Shown here: piece by piece, positions 54,001-63,087 of the stretch | Layout of the letters: each line of letters opens with the position of its first letter | Position numbering within the stretch: position 1 is the first letter of the stretch | Origin: CAYNZV01 sp965217095 | GTDB lineage: Bacteria; Latescibacterota; UBA2968; UBA8231 | Direction: 5' to 3' | Length of the DNA: 64,000 nt | Assembly (NCBI GenBank): GCA_965217095.1 | Contig: OZ244235.1 | Span: 3,844,001-3,908,000, forward strand | Made by a program: the position numbers and the translations under genes | The notes under the pieces: generated by a model | The model's input: the letters and a program-made list of their open reading frames with translations, nothing else | Told to the model about the DNA's origin: nothing | Database searches by the model: none

Positions 54001-55922
54001 TTGACCAGCGCAGTCCCGCCGACTCGTTACTGATTGCTACAACGGGCGTAGCCATTGCCTTCAGCGCCACCGTAGAGGACGAAGAGAACGACGCACTCAT
54101 TCTCGCCTGGCTCGTTGACGGATCGGTCCAATCGGGAGCGACCGGGAGCGAGTTCTCCTACACGCCAAGCTCGGCCAACGTCGACACGGTTACGTTGCGG
54201 GCGACCGATTCCGCGGATACCACCACGACGTTCTGGATCGTCGACTCTCGGGAAATTCCACGTATCAGCGTTGCGACGGACACCATTGATTTTGGTGACG
54301 TAGGCCTTGGAGATACAACTCAGACTACCTTGACCGTCGGCAATACCGGTCGCGTCGCTCTTGAAATCAGCAATCTTTCCCTGGGCAATCTGCAGTTTGG
54401 CGCCAGCTTCGGTAGCGCTGTCGTCGGTGCGGGCGGGGAGACCTCTCTCGCGATCCTTTTCTCTCCTGCCGCCCGCGGGCCGATCCAGAGCCAAATCTCG
54501 TTTGCCACCAACGATCCAGATCGTGACAGCATTTCCATCCCCCTGCGTTCCCGGGGTGTAGTACCGACAGTTCTGGCGCTGGATCTCGATCCGACATCGG
54601 GGCCGCAGGCTCTGTCCGCAGCTGCGGTCTCACCCGGGGAGACGGTGTCAGTAGCGATATACGCCACCTCCAGCGTGCTATTGGTGAGCTACGATCTGCT
54701 GTTGCGCTACGACCCGGATATCCTTGCTCCAGAGAGCTTTTCCGTCAACGTTGCGGGTGAAAACAACCTGCTGGAAGTAATCGGGAACACAGTTACAGGA
54801 AGCAGCAGCTCACCGGACGGTACGAGCTTCAAGGTCTCCGCCACGACACAGGCTGGAGCGTCGGGGGTTTCAGATGCCGGTCTCTTGGGAATCGCCACGT
54901 TTCAGGTATCGTCCTCGGTGGTACCCACCGGACAGTCGACCTCCATCGAATTGGCGCAGGCGTTGCTGAAAAGCTCTGACCAAAGCGCGCCCGATACGAT
55001 TGCCAACGCCGCCCAGGCTGAGGTAACCCTGCGTTCGGCGTTGCAGGGCGATTTCAACCTGGACGGAATCGTAAATTTCAACGACTTCTTCCTCTTCGCC
55101 GACCATTTCGGAACCACACCGGCGTCCGCGAATTGGGACCCAGTATACGATCTTAATCAATTGGGTAGTTCAACCAGCAGGGTCGACTTCGACGACTTCT
55201 TCCTCTTCGCGGATGGTTTTGGTGCCACTGGGAAACGCCTGCCCAAGGTGGAAGGTCCCCTGTCGCTGCGCTTGATGGCCAATCTCGAGAGTAGCGGCCC
55301 AGACAGGGTTGACATCGACCTGCTCTGGCAGGGACCGACCCCGCTACGTGGATTTGTGGTTGCGCTCGAATACGATCCGAGCGTGCTCGCCTTCCGGACC
55401 TACCGGCCCGCGTCAGACCGGGAAGCGCTTCCCTGGGTGCAGGAGGCGACCGGGCAGGTGCTGGTCGCTGTTGGGCTAAGCGCGAGCGTGGCGCCATTCG
55501 CCGGTGACGATCTCGGAAGCCTGGAGTTCGAGCGTTTGAAGCCGGAGGGCACTACCGTGAAAGCTCCGGGGGCCATAAGCTACAGCGGAGTAGGTTCGAC
55601 AGCTCACGGCGCACCACCCGACCTGGCGATTGAGAAGCTGCCCAGTAGTTACCTGCTTTTCCCACCCTTCCCCAACCCGTTCAACCCCGAAACCGTGGTT
55701 AGGTTCTTCCTGCCCGAGCCGGGGCCCGGGTCGATCCGCGTGTTCGACCTCTTGGGCCGTAGGGTCAAGACCCTAGCAAATGGAGAGCTGACCGCCGGCT
55801 ACCATCGTCTAAAGTGGTCGGGTCGAGATGACAGCGGCCGCGATGTTGGGGCCGGCGTTTACCTGATTCTGCTCGAGGTGAAAAACAATCGGCAGGTCCG
55901 GAAACTGATGCTTCTCAAGTAG
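51003..55922 (+). CDS. Giant secreted multidomain protein with beta-helix, cadherin-like, cohesin-like, dockerin-like and sorting modules
   Basis: The 1639-residue protein starts with a signal peptide (LISMAAFCLFVAHPADA). A right-handed beta-helix or DUF1565-like region follows (residues 20-290; GTYSPSRGETFPL, NNTFYRN), then Ig-like modules and three to four dystroglycan/cadherin-like repeats (residues 720-1100), each with an ED-Y-Y-A-D pattern and W-P repeats. Next come an ASH-like domain (IDFGDVGLGDTTQTTLTVGN) and a cohesin-like domain (residues 1205-1345). Two dockerin-like EF-hand units follow, the first canonical (GDFNLDGIVNFNDF), the second degenerate. Then come a second cohesin-like region and a C-terminal FlgD/type-IX-like sorting tail (PNPFNPETVVRFFLPEPG, GAGVYLILLEV). 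It is probably an exported cell-surface adhesin or scaffold. The frame is open to 50958; ATG 51003 gives the signal peptide. Confidence 0.85.
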   Translation: MLRSLISMAAFCLFVAHPADALRFYVDGTPAVNDTTSPVGDDRRSVQSAQVSSTPLKTITQALKLASLISEGRPHVIEVAPGTYSPSRGETFPLVVTDPNVFMETTGLTVFDAEGLTNHVEITAATSDFLLNGIDFVNGLSDSGGVVQAVSCSLRVVNCRFFDNRATAAGHVIYSQDGRLQFANNVVRNNGGFDDTTAVIEIHHTFADTSQRDQIRNNTFYRNSAPAIQSSGNRTDISNNIFLDPGTPALRDLSTTEDPLLRYNLFWEANVLYISDKSDTVQIAKASFDTLQFSEVGISVPSFVTVAPPVKTLLAIVDTVTLEELGVRVPAFVTNVPDTLATVDQPYSYSITVSGDSSQYVFKGVTLPSTVSSQTLEQNRRIEWTPTLNDTGRAQLKIEITTPGGAVDTLEYPVAVFTVSNFPDTTVFIPVLNDTGRTIGMATEDIRIEVPHTAGESYNFRIEVEGNRSAYNFNPLILPAGVSSSDVDNLGEINWATTLADTGSNRIQVEIIDPTGNLGTLDYKVRVFSSSTFPDTSLKGDVITASVVQDTTSAINSLNALVPSFSSAASAGGNLFANPTFLDTTINRFELVVGSPANDAGNPVVALQDGTVNRNNIGNDGGPAHAGAPTPGSFSELKITTLPDSLATESVVYNFDVTLDPSTSVNLVDLLQGPPTMAAAFGQKPPIQWTPTIADTGTFQVGIIVFTNSGQGRQYYPLRIRPLNDNPAIGSSPGLAAFEDSLYTYSLAATDANADTLSFSLVDGPQAMTVDSTSGLVQWLPAQADIGSVAVTVRVDDGKGGFALQQFTLQVSNTNDLPQLTSTPDSVAVEDVPFSYAIAATDSDPADTLSYSVTAGPATATIDTAGLFTWTPIQADVGTQQFTVRVADQSGGAVTQTFSVAVAEVDDPPVISSTPDTVASEDLLYTYALSALDEEGGQLTFELTGPAGMSIDTTGTVEWTPAAGDIGNQTVEIQIRDPGGLQSTQTFQLQVLAVNDRPVIDQRSPADSLLIATTGVAIAFSATVEDEENDALILAWLVDGSVQSGATGSEFSYTPSSANVDTVTLRATDSADTTTTFWIVDSREIPRISVATDTIDFGDVGLGDTTQTTLTVGNTGRVALEISNLSLGNLQFGASFGSAVVGAGGETSLAILFSPAARGPIQSQISFATNDPDRDSISIPLRSRGVVPTVLALDLDPTSGPQALSAAAVSPGETVSVAIYATSSVLLVSYDLLLRYDPDILAPESFSVNVAGENNLLEVIGNTVTGSSSSPDGTSFKVSATTQAGASGVSDAGLLGIATFQVSSSVVPTGQSTSIELAQALLKSSDQSAPDTIANAAQAEVTLRSALQGDFNLDGIVNFNDFFLFADHFGTTPASANWDPVYDLNQLGSSTSRVDFDDFFLFADGFGATGKRLPKVEGPLSLRLMANLESSGPDRVDIDLLWQGPTPLRGFVVALEYDPSVLAFRTYRPASDREALPWVQEATGQVLVAVGLSASVAPFAGDDLGSLEFERLKPEGTTVKAPGAISYSGVGSTAHGAPPDLAIEKLPSSYLLFPPFPNPFNPETVVRFFLPEPGPGSIRVFDLLGRRVKTLANGELTAGYHRLKWSGRDDSGRDVGAGVYLILLEVKNNRQVRKLMLLK

Positions 55923-55996
55923 CCGATCGTGTCGTCGTTGACACCGGCACGATCCACCCCTACCTTACTTGTTTCGCGAAATTTCAAGAGATACTC

Positions 55997-56194
55997 ATGC
56001 CTAAGATTCGAACCCACAAAGCTTCGGCCAAACGGATCAAGAAACGCGGATCCGGTAGCCTCAAACGCCGCAACGCCTACTCGACCCACATATTGGGCAA
56101 GAAATCGACGAAGCGGAAACGTGGATCCCGTAGAAACGAACCGGTTGCACCAGCCGATCAGCATTTGGTAAGACGCGCCCTAAATCTGAAATAA
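55997..56194 (+). CDS. rpmI: 50S ribosomal protein L35
   Basis: The 65-residue basic protein starts MPKIRTHKASAKRIKKRGSG, the usual L35 signature, and ends with HLVRRALNLK. It is followed ten bases later by rplT. The infC gene that normally precedes rpmI-rplT is not present here; the giant secreted-protein gene is the upstream neighbour. Confidence 0.97.
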   Translation: MPKIRTHKASAKRIKKRGSGSLKRRNAYSTHILGKKSTKRKRGSRRNEPVAPADQHLVRRALNLK

Positions 56195-56203
56195 GAATCG
56201 ACC

Positions 56204-56557
56204 GTGCCCCGCGCTACAAATAGTGTCTCCTCTCGCCGACGTCGCAAAAAGGTCCTCAAGCTGGCCAAGGGGTACTGGGGGGCGCGCAGCCGCCTGTTTC
56301 GCACCGCCCAGGAGGCGATCGATCGCGCCCAGCGATACGCCTACCGCGACCGCCGTACACGCAAGAGAGACCTCCGCCGTCTCTGGATTACCAGAATCAA
56401 CGCAGCGGCCCGCTTGAACGGTCTGTCATACAGCCAGCTCATCTACGGACTTGGTCGCGCCGGAGTCGAGATCAATCGCAAGATACTGGCCGACCTGGCC
56501 GTCCGCGACCCCGAAGCCTTTGCCGCCGTGGCGGCGGAGGCGAAGTCTCAGTTTTAA
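56204..56557 (+). CDS. rplT: 50S ribosomal protein L20
   Basis: The 117-residue protein contains RRKKVLKLAKGYWGARSRLF, RYAYRDRRTRKRDLR and LWITRINAAARLNGLSYSQL, all conserved L20 segments. The start codon is GTG. L20 normally represses its own operon by binding the leader of infC or rpmI; no such leader is obvious here. Confidence 0.97.
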   Translation: MPRATNSVSSRRRRKKVLKLAKGYWGARSRLFRTAQEAIDRAQRYAYRDRRTRKRDLRRLWITRINAAARLNGLSYSQLIYGLGRAGVEINRKILADLAVRDPEAFAAVAAEAKSQF

Positions 56558-56651
56558 ACAGTCCCCCCCGTAAAGCCCGACTCCATTGACCGTCATTTTT
56601 TCGCGGTCTACATTTCGACGATTCCGCCTACTGTTGTAGAATCAGGTACTT

Positions 56652-57662
56652 ATGTTGGAAGAAATAGAGCAGCTGAAGGTCAATGCCTTGGCCGAAATCG
56701 AGGCCGCAACCGACCCGAGCGAAGTCGACGAGTTGCGCGTCCGACACCTGGGTCGCAGGAGCCCGCTGCGCGAAATCATGGGAAGGATTGGCGAACTTTC
56801 GCCGACGGAGCGCCCAGCGATTGGCAAGGCGAGCGGCGGCGCCCAAGCGGCTATCCAGGCCGCCTTGGAAGCGCAACTGCAAAAGGTTGAAGATACCGCT
56901 AGCGATGACCCGTTCGACGTGACATTGCCGGGGAGGCGACCTTTGGCCGGAAAGCTACATCCGCTTGGCCGTCTGACGGAGGAGTTGGTCGATATCTTCC
57001 GCCTCATGGGATTCAGCGTAGCGGACGGACCGGAGATTGAAGACGAATACCACAATTTCGATGCTCTCAATACCCCTGCGGATCATCCGGCGCGGGACCT
57101 CCACGACACCTTCTACCTGAAAAACGGCAAGCTGCTGAGAACCCACACGTCCACGGTCCAGATCCGGGTCATGGAAACGGTGCCACCGCCCGTAAAAGTG
57201 ATTTCTCTAGGACGCTGTTACCGGCGTGACACGGTGGATGCCACTCACCATTTCACCTTTCACCAGATCGAAGGACTGAGTGTCGATGAAAACGTATCCA
57301 TGGCGGACCTGAAAGGCACACTGGAGCAGATGGGTCGTCAGCTCCTCGGCCCATCGACGAAGGTTCGATTCAGACCCCATTTCTTCCCGTTCACCGAACC
57401 CAGCATCGAATACGATTTCTCCTGCTCCATCTGTGGCTCCTCCGGAGCGCGTTGCCGGGTTTGCAAAGGCACCGGTTGGATCGAGATCGGCGGTGCAGGT
57501 CTGGTGGATCCCGCCGTGTTCGAAGCAGTCGGGTACGATGCGGAGAGGTTCACCGGATTCGCCTTCGGCATGGGGCTCGAACGTATTGCAATGATTCGCC
57601 ACGGCATAGATGACATCCGCCTTTTTCTCGAGAACGACCTGCGATTTACCCGTCGGTTCTGA
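56652..57662 (+). CDS. pheS: Phenylalanine--tRNA ligase subunit alpha
   Basis: The 336-residue catalytic subunit of PheRS has the N-terminal coiled coil (residues 1-85) that contacts tRNA, then class II motifs with HTSTVQIRVMET, GRCYRRDTVDATHHFTFHQI and GFAFGMGLERIAMIRHGIDD. It also has FSCSICGSSGARCRVCKGTG, a CxxC cluster insert found in many bacteria. It lies 16 bases upstream of pheT. Confidence 0.98.
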   Translation: MLEEIEQLKVNALAEIEAATDPSEVDELRVRHLGRRSPLREIMGRIGELSPTERPAIGKASGGAQAAIQAALEAQLQKVEDTASDDPFDVTLPGRRPLAGKLHPLGRLTEELVDIFRLMGFSVADGPEIEDEYHNFDALNTPADHPARDLHDTFYLKNGKLLRTHTSTVQIRVMETVPPPVKVISLGRCYRRDTVDATHHFTFHQIEGLSVDENVSMADLKGTLEQMGRQLLGPSTKVRFRPHFFPFTEPSIEYDFSCSICGSSGARCRVCKGTGWIEIGGAGLVDPAVFEAVGYDAERFTGFAFGMGLERIAMIRHGIDDIRLFLENDLRFTRRF

Positions 57663-57677
57663 CCCCTAAGCGAGACC

Positions 57678-60056
57678 ATGAAGATTACCTACAACTGGCT
57701 CGGGGAGTTCATAGACCTGCCTTGGGGTTGGGAAGAGCTCGTCGACCGCCTGACGATGTCGGGTTTGGAGATGGAATCGGCCATCGACCTGAGAGAGGGA
57801 TTCGACGGAATCGTAGTCGGCAAGGTGCAGGCGGTAGAAAAACATCCCAATGCAGATCGCCTTCGAGTTTGTACGGTGGATGTCGGCGCTTCCCTCGAGA
57901 CCATCGTCTGTGGCGCACCGAATGTGGAAAGCGGCCAATCGGTCGCCGTCTGTCTGCCCGGCCGTCGCTTACCGGATGGCACCTCCATCGACAAGGCGAA
58001 AATCCGCGGGGTGGAATCGTCGGGCATGATCTGCTCGGAGGTAGAACTGGGCATCGGCGAGGATGCCAGTGGCATTCTAGTGCTGACGTCCGCGGCGGAG
58101 GCCGGTCGACCGTTCGCCGAGCAAACCGGACGCGATGACATCCAGATCGATTTCGAGGTCACTCCCAACAGACCGGACTGTCTAAGTATCCTCGGAATCG
58201 CCCGGGAGGTCAGGGTGCTTACGGGGGCGGAACTTCGATACCCAGCTAGCATTTTGAAGGAAACCGGGCCGCCTGCGTCGGAAGCGGTAGCGATCCAGGT
58301 GCAAGATCCGGACCTGTGTCCCCGTTACTGCGCTCGCGTCATCCGCAACCTGCAGGTGGGGCCGTCGCCCGAATGGCTCCTGCGCCGCCTCGGTGCGGTC
58401 GGCTTGCGCCCCATTAATAACGTGGTAGACATCACCAACTACGTTCTGATGGAATTGGGCCATCCCCTGCATGCGTTCGATCTGCACAAGCTGGAGAATG
58501 AACAGGTGATCGTGCGTCGGGCGGGTACGGGCGAATCGGTCGAGACCCTGGACGGAGTCTCCCGCGAGCTGAATCCGGAGATACTGGTGATCGCGGATGG
58601 TCGCAAACCTATCGCCGTGGCCGGCATCATGGGAGGTCGGAATACGGAGGTGGGAGCCGAAACCGTGGATGTGTTGCTTGAAAGCGCCTACTTCGACGCC
58701 AAAACCGTGCGTCGCGGAAAGGCAACTCTGGGAATTCAATCGGAGGCCGCCATGCGGTTCGAGCGCGGCGCCGATTTTTGCGCGGCCCCCATTGCGCTGG
58801 ACCGAGCCGCCGGCCTCGTGGCCGAGGTCTGTGGTGGAGAGGTGGCTCCGGGCATGATTGACGCTGCCGTCGGCGACTGCGAATCGGAGGAGATCCCTGC
58901 AAGGCTGTCGCGGATCAGGAAGCTGCTCAGCGTCGATTTCGAGGATTCGAGGATCGTTGAGATTCTTGAATTGCTCGGCTGCGAGGTCGAGCAGAAAGGG
59001 GACGATCTGTCGGTGATTGCGCCCTCTTTTCGGCCGGATTTGGAACGGGAGGTCGATCTCGTGGAGGAGGTGGGACGGATTTACGGCTACGAGAGCATCA
59101 AAGGAAGCACGGTCGTCAGCGCCCCAGTCGGCGTGTCGTTCGAATCCCGAATCGATGTCCAACGGGAAATCCGGAATCGCTTGAGCGGACTGGGTCTCGA
59201 CGAGGTAGTCTCCAATTCGATTGTCGACGACACCGGGATGAAATTTTTCGGAGATGACGATGCCCGTCTCTGCCTGTCCAATCCACCTACCGAGAATCAA
59301 CACATACTGCGGCCGACACTCCTTGGCAGCCTTCTCGAGGTGGCGCGACGGAATTTCAATCAACGGGCTTCTACGGTTGCCGTTTTTGAGGTGGGCGTGT
59401 GTTATCAAACGGGCGGTAATGCGGAGGCTGTCTCCGAGCACACTCGTCTTGCCGGCCTTTGGGCAGGGAACCCAAGCAGATCACCGTGGCGGAACGAGCA
59501 TCGAGACGTCGATTTCCTGGACCTCAAGGGGATTTTGGAAGCTCTGCTGGCGGATCTGACACCGGAATTCCGCCCGGCGGAAGTCCCCTGGCTGCAACGA
59601 GGTTGTGCGGCGTCGATCGCCTTGAGCGGGGAACAGTTGGGATTCCTGGGCGCAGTGGAGCCCAACCTGTGCAGCGCCTTTGATCTGGAACGCAGGGTTT
59701 TTATCTTTGAGGTGGATTTCGATAAGCTGGCCGCAAGCTGGTCCCGTCCGAAAGCGGCCTACGATCCGTTGCCGAAGTTTCCCCCCATCGAGCGCGACCT
59801 GGCGGTGGTCGTGCCGAGACACATAGGTAGCGGTGAAGTGGAATCCCATATTCTGGGCAGTGCGCCCGAGCTCATAGAAGCGGTGGAACTCTTCGACGTG
59901 TATCGAGGGGACCAGATACCGCCCGACCGCAAGAGCCTGGCCTATGCCATACGGATGCGCTCGCGTGAGAGGACCCTCGAGGATTCCGATGCGGAGGCCA
60001 TCGTCGAAGGGGCATTGAGACGGCTCGGAGAACGCATTGGAGCGGAACTCCGTTAA
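57678..60056 (+). CDS. pheT: Phenylalanine--tRNA ligase subunit beta
   Basis: The 792-residue subunit has the N-terminal tRNA-binding (EMAP-like) domain (GKVQAVEKHPNADRLRVCTV), the B3/B4 editing domain, the B5 domain, the catalytic-like core, and a C-terminal anticodon-binding ferredoxin fold (FPPIERDLAVVVPRHIGSGE). The domain order and length are normal. Confidence 0.98.
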   Translation: MKITYNWLGEFIDLPWGWEELVDRLTMSGLEMESAIDLREGFDGIVVGKVQAVEKHPNADRLRVCTVDVGASLETIVCGAPNVESGQSVAVCLPGRRLPDGTSIDKAKIRGVESSGMICSEVELGIGEDASGILVLTSAAEAGRPFAEQTGRDDIQIDFEVTPNRPDCLSILGIAREVRVLTGAELRYPASILKETGPPASEAVAIQVQDPDLCPRYCARVIRNLQVGPSPEWLLRRLGAVGLRPINNVVDITNYVLMELGHPLHAFDLHKLENEQVIVRRAGTGESVETLDGVSRELNPEILVIADGRKPIAVAGIMGGRNTEVGAETVDVLLESAYFDAKTVRRGKATLGIQSEAAMRFERGADFCAAPIALDRAAGLVAEVCGGEVAPGMIDAAVGDCESEEIPARLSRIRKLLSVDFEDSRIVEILELLGCEVEQKGDDLSVIAPSFRPDLEREVDLVEEVGRIYGYESIKGSTVVSAPVGVSFESRIDVQREIRNRLSGLGLDEVVSNSIVDDTGMKFFGDDDARLCLSNPPTENQHILRPTLLGSLLEVARRNFNQRASTVAVFEVGVCYQTGGNAEAVSEHTRLAGLWAGNPSRSPWRNEHRDVDFLDLKGILEALLADLTPEFRPAEVPWLQRGCAASIALSGEQLGFLGAVEPNLCSAFDLERRVFIFEVDFDKLAASWSRPKAAYDPLPKFPPIERDLAVVVPRHIGSGEVESHILGSAPELIEAVELFDVYRGDQIPPDRKSLAYAIRMRSRERTLEDSDAEAIVEGALRRLGERIGAELR

Positions 60057-60075
60057 CGGGAGTAATTCAGAAGAC

Positions 60076-60333
60076 ATGGCGGTAGACAGCAATTTCGAGC
60101 GACTCGAGCAGGAAGTGAATCGCCTCGTGGAAGTGTTGGAGCGGCTGCGCAACGAGAACGCGACAAAGAACGAGCAGATTCAATCGTTGTCGAGTCAGAA
60201 CGAGGTGTTGAAATCGAATGTCGCTCAATTGGAAGCGGCTCAAACCGAAAGCGAGAACGCTGAGAAGGTCCGCGACGAGGTGAAATCGCGCATAGCTGGC
60301 ATCCTGCAAAAGCTAGATGCCGTGGAACTCTGA
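60076..60333 (+). CDS. ZapB-like coiled-coil cell-division protein
   Basis: The 85-residue protein is almost one continuous coiled coil (FERLEQEVNRLVEVLERLRN and onward). It lies between pheT and zapA, the place where ZapB-like helpers occur. It probably works at the division site, but coiled-coil proteins are hard to assign. ATG 60076 is chosen; the frame is open to 60037 inside pheT. Confidence 0.65.
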   Translation: MAVDSNFERLEQEVNRLVEVLERLRNENATKNEQIQSLSSQNEVLKSNVAQLEAAQTESENAEKVRDEVKSRIAGILQKLDAVEL

Positions 60334-60356
60334 CGACCGCTGCGAAGGACATCGAA

Positions 60357-60674
60357 ATGACTGACGGAACTCAAGTTACAGTAAGTGTGCTTGGAAAGAG
60401 CTACACGCTCGAATCGACTGGAGAACGCAACGCCGAGTACGTGCGTCAAGTGGCACAACTGGTAGACGACAAAGTTCGGACGATGGGACCTACCCAAACG
60501 TCCCCTGTGCAGACGGCGGTTCTTGCCGGCATGGAACTGGTCGACGAATTGCTGAAACTCCGAGCGGAGTACGACACCGCGGAATCGGACATTGCTCAGA
60601 GGACATCCAGACTGGCCTCTTCTCTGGGCAGCATCTTCAGAGAGACGTCAGTCACCGGCAAGCCTTCCAACTAA
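60357..60674 (+). CDS. zapA: Cell division protein ZapA
   Basis: ZapA bundles FtsZ at mid-cell. The 105-residue protein has the ZapA globular domain (VTVSVLGKSYTLESTGERNA) and RQVAQLVDDKVRTMGPTQ, then an alpha-helical tail (LVDELLKLRAEYDTAESDIA). Its position before rny agrees with the order in many phyla. Confidence 0.9.
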   Translation: MTDGTQVTVSVLGKSYTLESTGERNAEYVRQVAQLVDDKVRTMGPTQTSPVQTAVLAGMELVDELLKLRAEYDTAESDIAQRTSRLASSLGSIFRETSVTGKPSN

Positions 60675-60699
60675 TCGAACACCTGAAAGGAACGGCGTA

Positions 60700-62265
60700 A
60701 TGTTGGGTCTTTTGGGCGAAATCGCCCTGGCGCTCACCATTTCGATCATCTTTTTTTTCGGCGGCTGGTTCGTCTGCACAAAGGTGCGACGACGAAAGAT
60801 TGGTGACGCCCAGGATACCGCCCGCAGCATCATCGACGAAGCACACAAAGACGCGGAAGCGCTGAAGCAGACAGCCACCCTCGAAGCCCGTGACCAATGG
60901 CGTCGAGAGCGGGAACCTCTCGAGCGGGAGATCGAATCTTCGAAGCGTTCCTTGCGAGATCTGGAGGGGAAGCTCCTGGATCGGGAGCATCAACTGGATC
61001 GCAAGGTGGATCTTTTAGACGGTAAAGAGCGCCAGCTTGCCAAGACCGAAACGGAACTGGAAAAGCGAGGAGAAGATATCGAGGCTGAGGAAGCCCGCGT
61101 AGACGTGATGGTTCGGCAACAACAACAGCGACTGGAAGCTTTGGCGGGAATGAGCCGCGACGAAGCCCGACGTCGCTTGATCGAACGTCAAGAAGACCGA
61201 GCAAGGCAGTTGGCCGCTCGAAAAGTCAAAGAGATCAAGCACGAGGCCATTGCCAACGCCAATCGCGAAGCGAAGGAAATCATAACCCGATCGATACAGC
61301 GATTTGCCGGTGAACTGTCGGTGGAAAACAGCGTCTCTGCCGTGAACATCCCCGCTGACGAGATGAAGGGCCGAATCATCGGCAGGGATGGTCGCAACAT
61401 TAGATCGTTTGAGATGATCACTGGCGTTGAGGTGATCGTAGATGATACGCCCGGGTTAGTTATGTTGTCCGGGTTCGATCCGCTGCGACGCAACATCGCC
61501 AAGAATACGCTGGAAAAGCTTATTCAGGACGGACGCATCCATCCCGGCAGGATTGAGGAGGTGTACGAAAAGGCGCGGGAAGACGTGGAAGAGCAGATTC
61601 GCGAGTCCGGATCCAAGGCGGCGTTCGATCTGGGCATCCACGATCTGGCCGAACCAATCCTCGATGTTCTCGGCAAACTACAGTTTAACAGCAGCTACGG
61701 ACAGAATCTGCTTTCCCACAGTCAGGAGGTGTCGGTTCTCGCCGGTATGATGGCTGAGGCGTTGGAGCTGGATGTCCCGCTCGCCCGTCGGGCAGGGCTA
61801 CTGCACGACATTGGCAAGGCGTTGAGTTTGGAGGTCGGAGGTGATCCCGTCCAATCCGGGGCCGCACTGGCGAGAAAGTGCGGAGAAAGCTCGGAGGTCG
61901 TCAACGTCATCGAGACGCACGCCACCGATACGCCGTTTCGGTCGGCCATATCCGTACTGGTTGCCGCCGCCAACGAGATCTCCGTAGACAGGCCCGGGGC
62001 TCGCAATGAAAAGATCGAGCAGTACACGAAGAGATTGCGCGCCGTTGAGGAAATAGCGACCGCGCAGCCGGGCGTGGAAAATGCTTTCGCGCTCCAGAAT
62101 GGTAGGGAGATCCGAGTATTGGTCAACTCCGAACAAGTGGACGATGCCTATGCCGATCAGTTGGCGGACGACATCGTCGACAAGCTGGAGGAGGAGTTGG
62201 AGCAACCCGGCCAGATGAAGGTCTGCGTAATCCGCGAGGTGCGCGCCGTCCATTACGCCCGCTGA
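60700..62265 (+). CDS. rny: Ribonuclease Y
   Basis: RNase Y starts mRNA decay at the membrane. The 521-residue protein has an N-terminal membrane helix (GEIALALTISIIFFFGGWFV), a long coiled coil (residues 30-190), a KH domain (GRIIGRDGRNIRSFE) and an HD domain with LLHDIGKAL and THATDTPF. AAAGGAAC precedes the ATG; a longer frame from 60592 overlaps zapA and was rejected. Confidence 0.97.
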   Translation: MLGLLGEIALALTISIIFFFGGWFVCTKVRRRKIGDAQDTARSIIDEAHKDAEALKQTATLEARDQWRREREPLEREIESSKRSLRDLEGKLLDREHQLDRKVDLLDGKERQLAKTETELEKRGEDIEAEEARVDVMVRQQQQRLEALAGMSRDEARRRLIERQEDRARQLAARKVKEIKHEAIANANREAKEIITRSIQRFAGELSVENSVSAVNIPADEMKGRIIGRDGRNIRSFEMITGVEVIVDDTPGLVMLSGFDPLRRNIAKNTLEKLIQDGRIHPGRIEEVYEKAREDVEEQIRESGSKAAFDLGIHDLAEPILDVLGKLQFNSSYGQNLLSHSQEVSVLAGMMAEALELDVPLARRAGLLHDIGKALSLEVGGDPVQSGAALARKCGESSEVVNVIETHATDTPFRSAISVLVAAANEISVDRPGARNEKIEQYTKRLRAVEEIATAQPGVENAFALQNGREIRVLVNSEQVDDAYADQLADDIVDKLEEELEQPGQMKVCVIREVRAVHYAR

Positions 62266-62271
62266 GTCGCC

Positions 62272-63087
62272 GTGAATATCCTCTTTGTCGCCGACGTCTT
62301 TGCAAAGGCGGGACGACGGGCGGCGGCCCATATCATCCCACGTTTGATCCGCGATCGGAACATCGATTTCTGCGTCGTCAATGGTGAGAACGCGGCCGGC
62401 GGCTTCGGCCTCACCGAGAATATTGTTCGCAAGTTCAAAAGCTACGGCGCCGACGTAATCACCACCGGCAATCACGTCTGGGATCGGAAGGATTTTCTTC
62501 CCGTGTTAAATCGGACGGAATTCCTCCTGCGACCCTGCAACTATCCCCGGGAAGTGGCGGGAAAGGGTACTGTCGTCGTCGCCTCCCGCAGTGATATTCC
62601 TATAGGCGTCATCAATCTTCAGGGCCGCACCCATTTGCCCAGCATTGACTGCCCCTTCCGGGCCGCTAGAGCGGCAGCCGAAATGCTGCGCCGCGAGACG
62701 CCTATCGTTCTCATCGATTTCCACGCGGAAGCAACGGCCGAGAAGGTCGCCCTGGGCTGGCATATGGACGGATTGGTTTCGGCCGTTATCGGGACGCACA
62801 CCCATGTTCAGACCGCCGACGAGCGCATACTTCCCCGCGGCACCGCCTACCTTACCGATGCAGGCATGACAGGTCCGCACGATTCGGTGATCGGTGTCCG
62901 CTCGGAGATTGCAATCAGGAGGTTCCTCCTGCAAACGCCTATTCGTTTCAAGCCGGCTGAGGAGAATGCGAAGCTCTGCGGTGCAATCGTCGCGGTGAAT
63001 GAGCACAGCGGGAAAGCGGAGCACATCGAGAGACTTCAGCTCGATGTAGAGTCAGGCAGTTCGCAGGCGGACGAAGAGGGGGATTGA
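62272..63087 (+). CDS. ymdB: YmdB-family metallophosphoesterase
   Basis: The 271-residue protein has NILFVADVFAKAGRRAA with the first metal aspartate, VVNGENAAGGFG, TTGNHVWDRKDF and GTHTHVQTADERILP, the signature set of YmdB. The family hydrolyses cyclic nucleotides and is associated with RNase Y in other bacteria, as here. The start is GTG; the stop abuts the xseA ATG. Confidence 0.95.
   Translation: MNILFVADVFAKAGRRAAAHIIPRLIRDRNIDFCVVNGENAAGGFGLTENIVRKFKSYGADVITTGNHVWDRKDFLPVLNRTEFLLRPCNYPREVAGKGTVVVASRSDIPIGVINLQGRTHLPSIDCPFRAARAAAEMLRRETPIVLIDFHAEATAEKVALGWHMDGLVSAVIGTHTHVQTADERILPRGTAYLTDAGMTGPHDSVIGVRSEIAIRRFLLQTPIRFKPAEENAKLCGAIVAVNEHSGKAEHIERLQLDVESGSSQADEEGD

Noticed and set aside
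60592..60699. Upstream start for RNase Y inside zapA
   Set aside because: It would overlap zapA by more than 80 bases and place sequence before the membrane helix; ATG 60700 has a strong ribosome-binding site.
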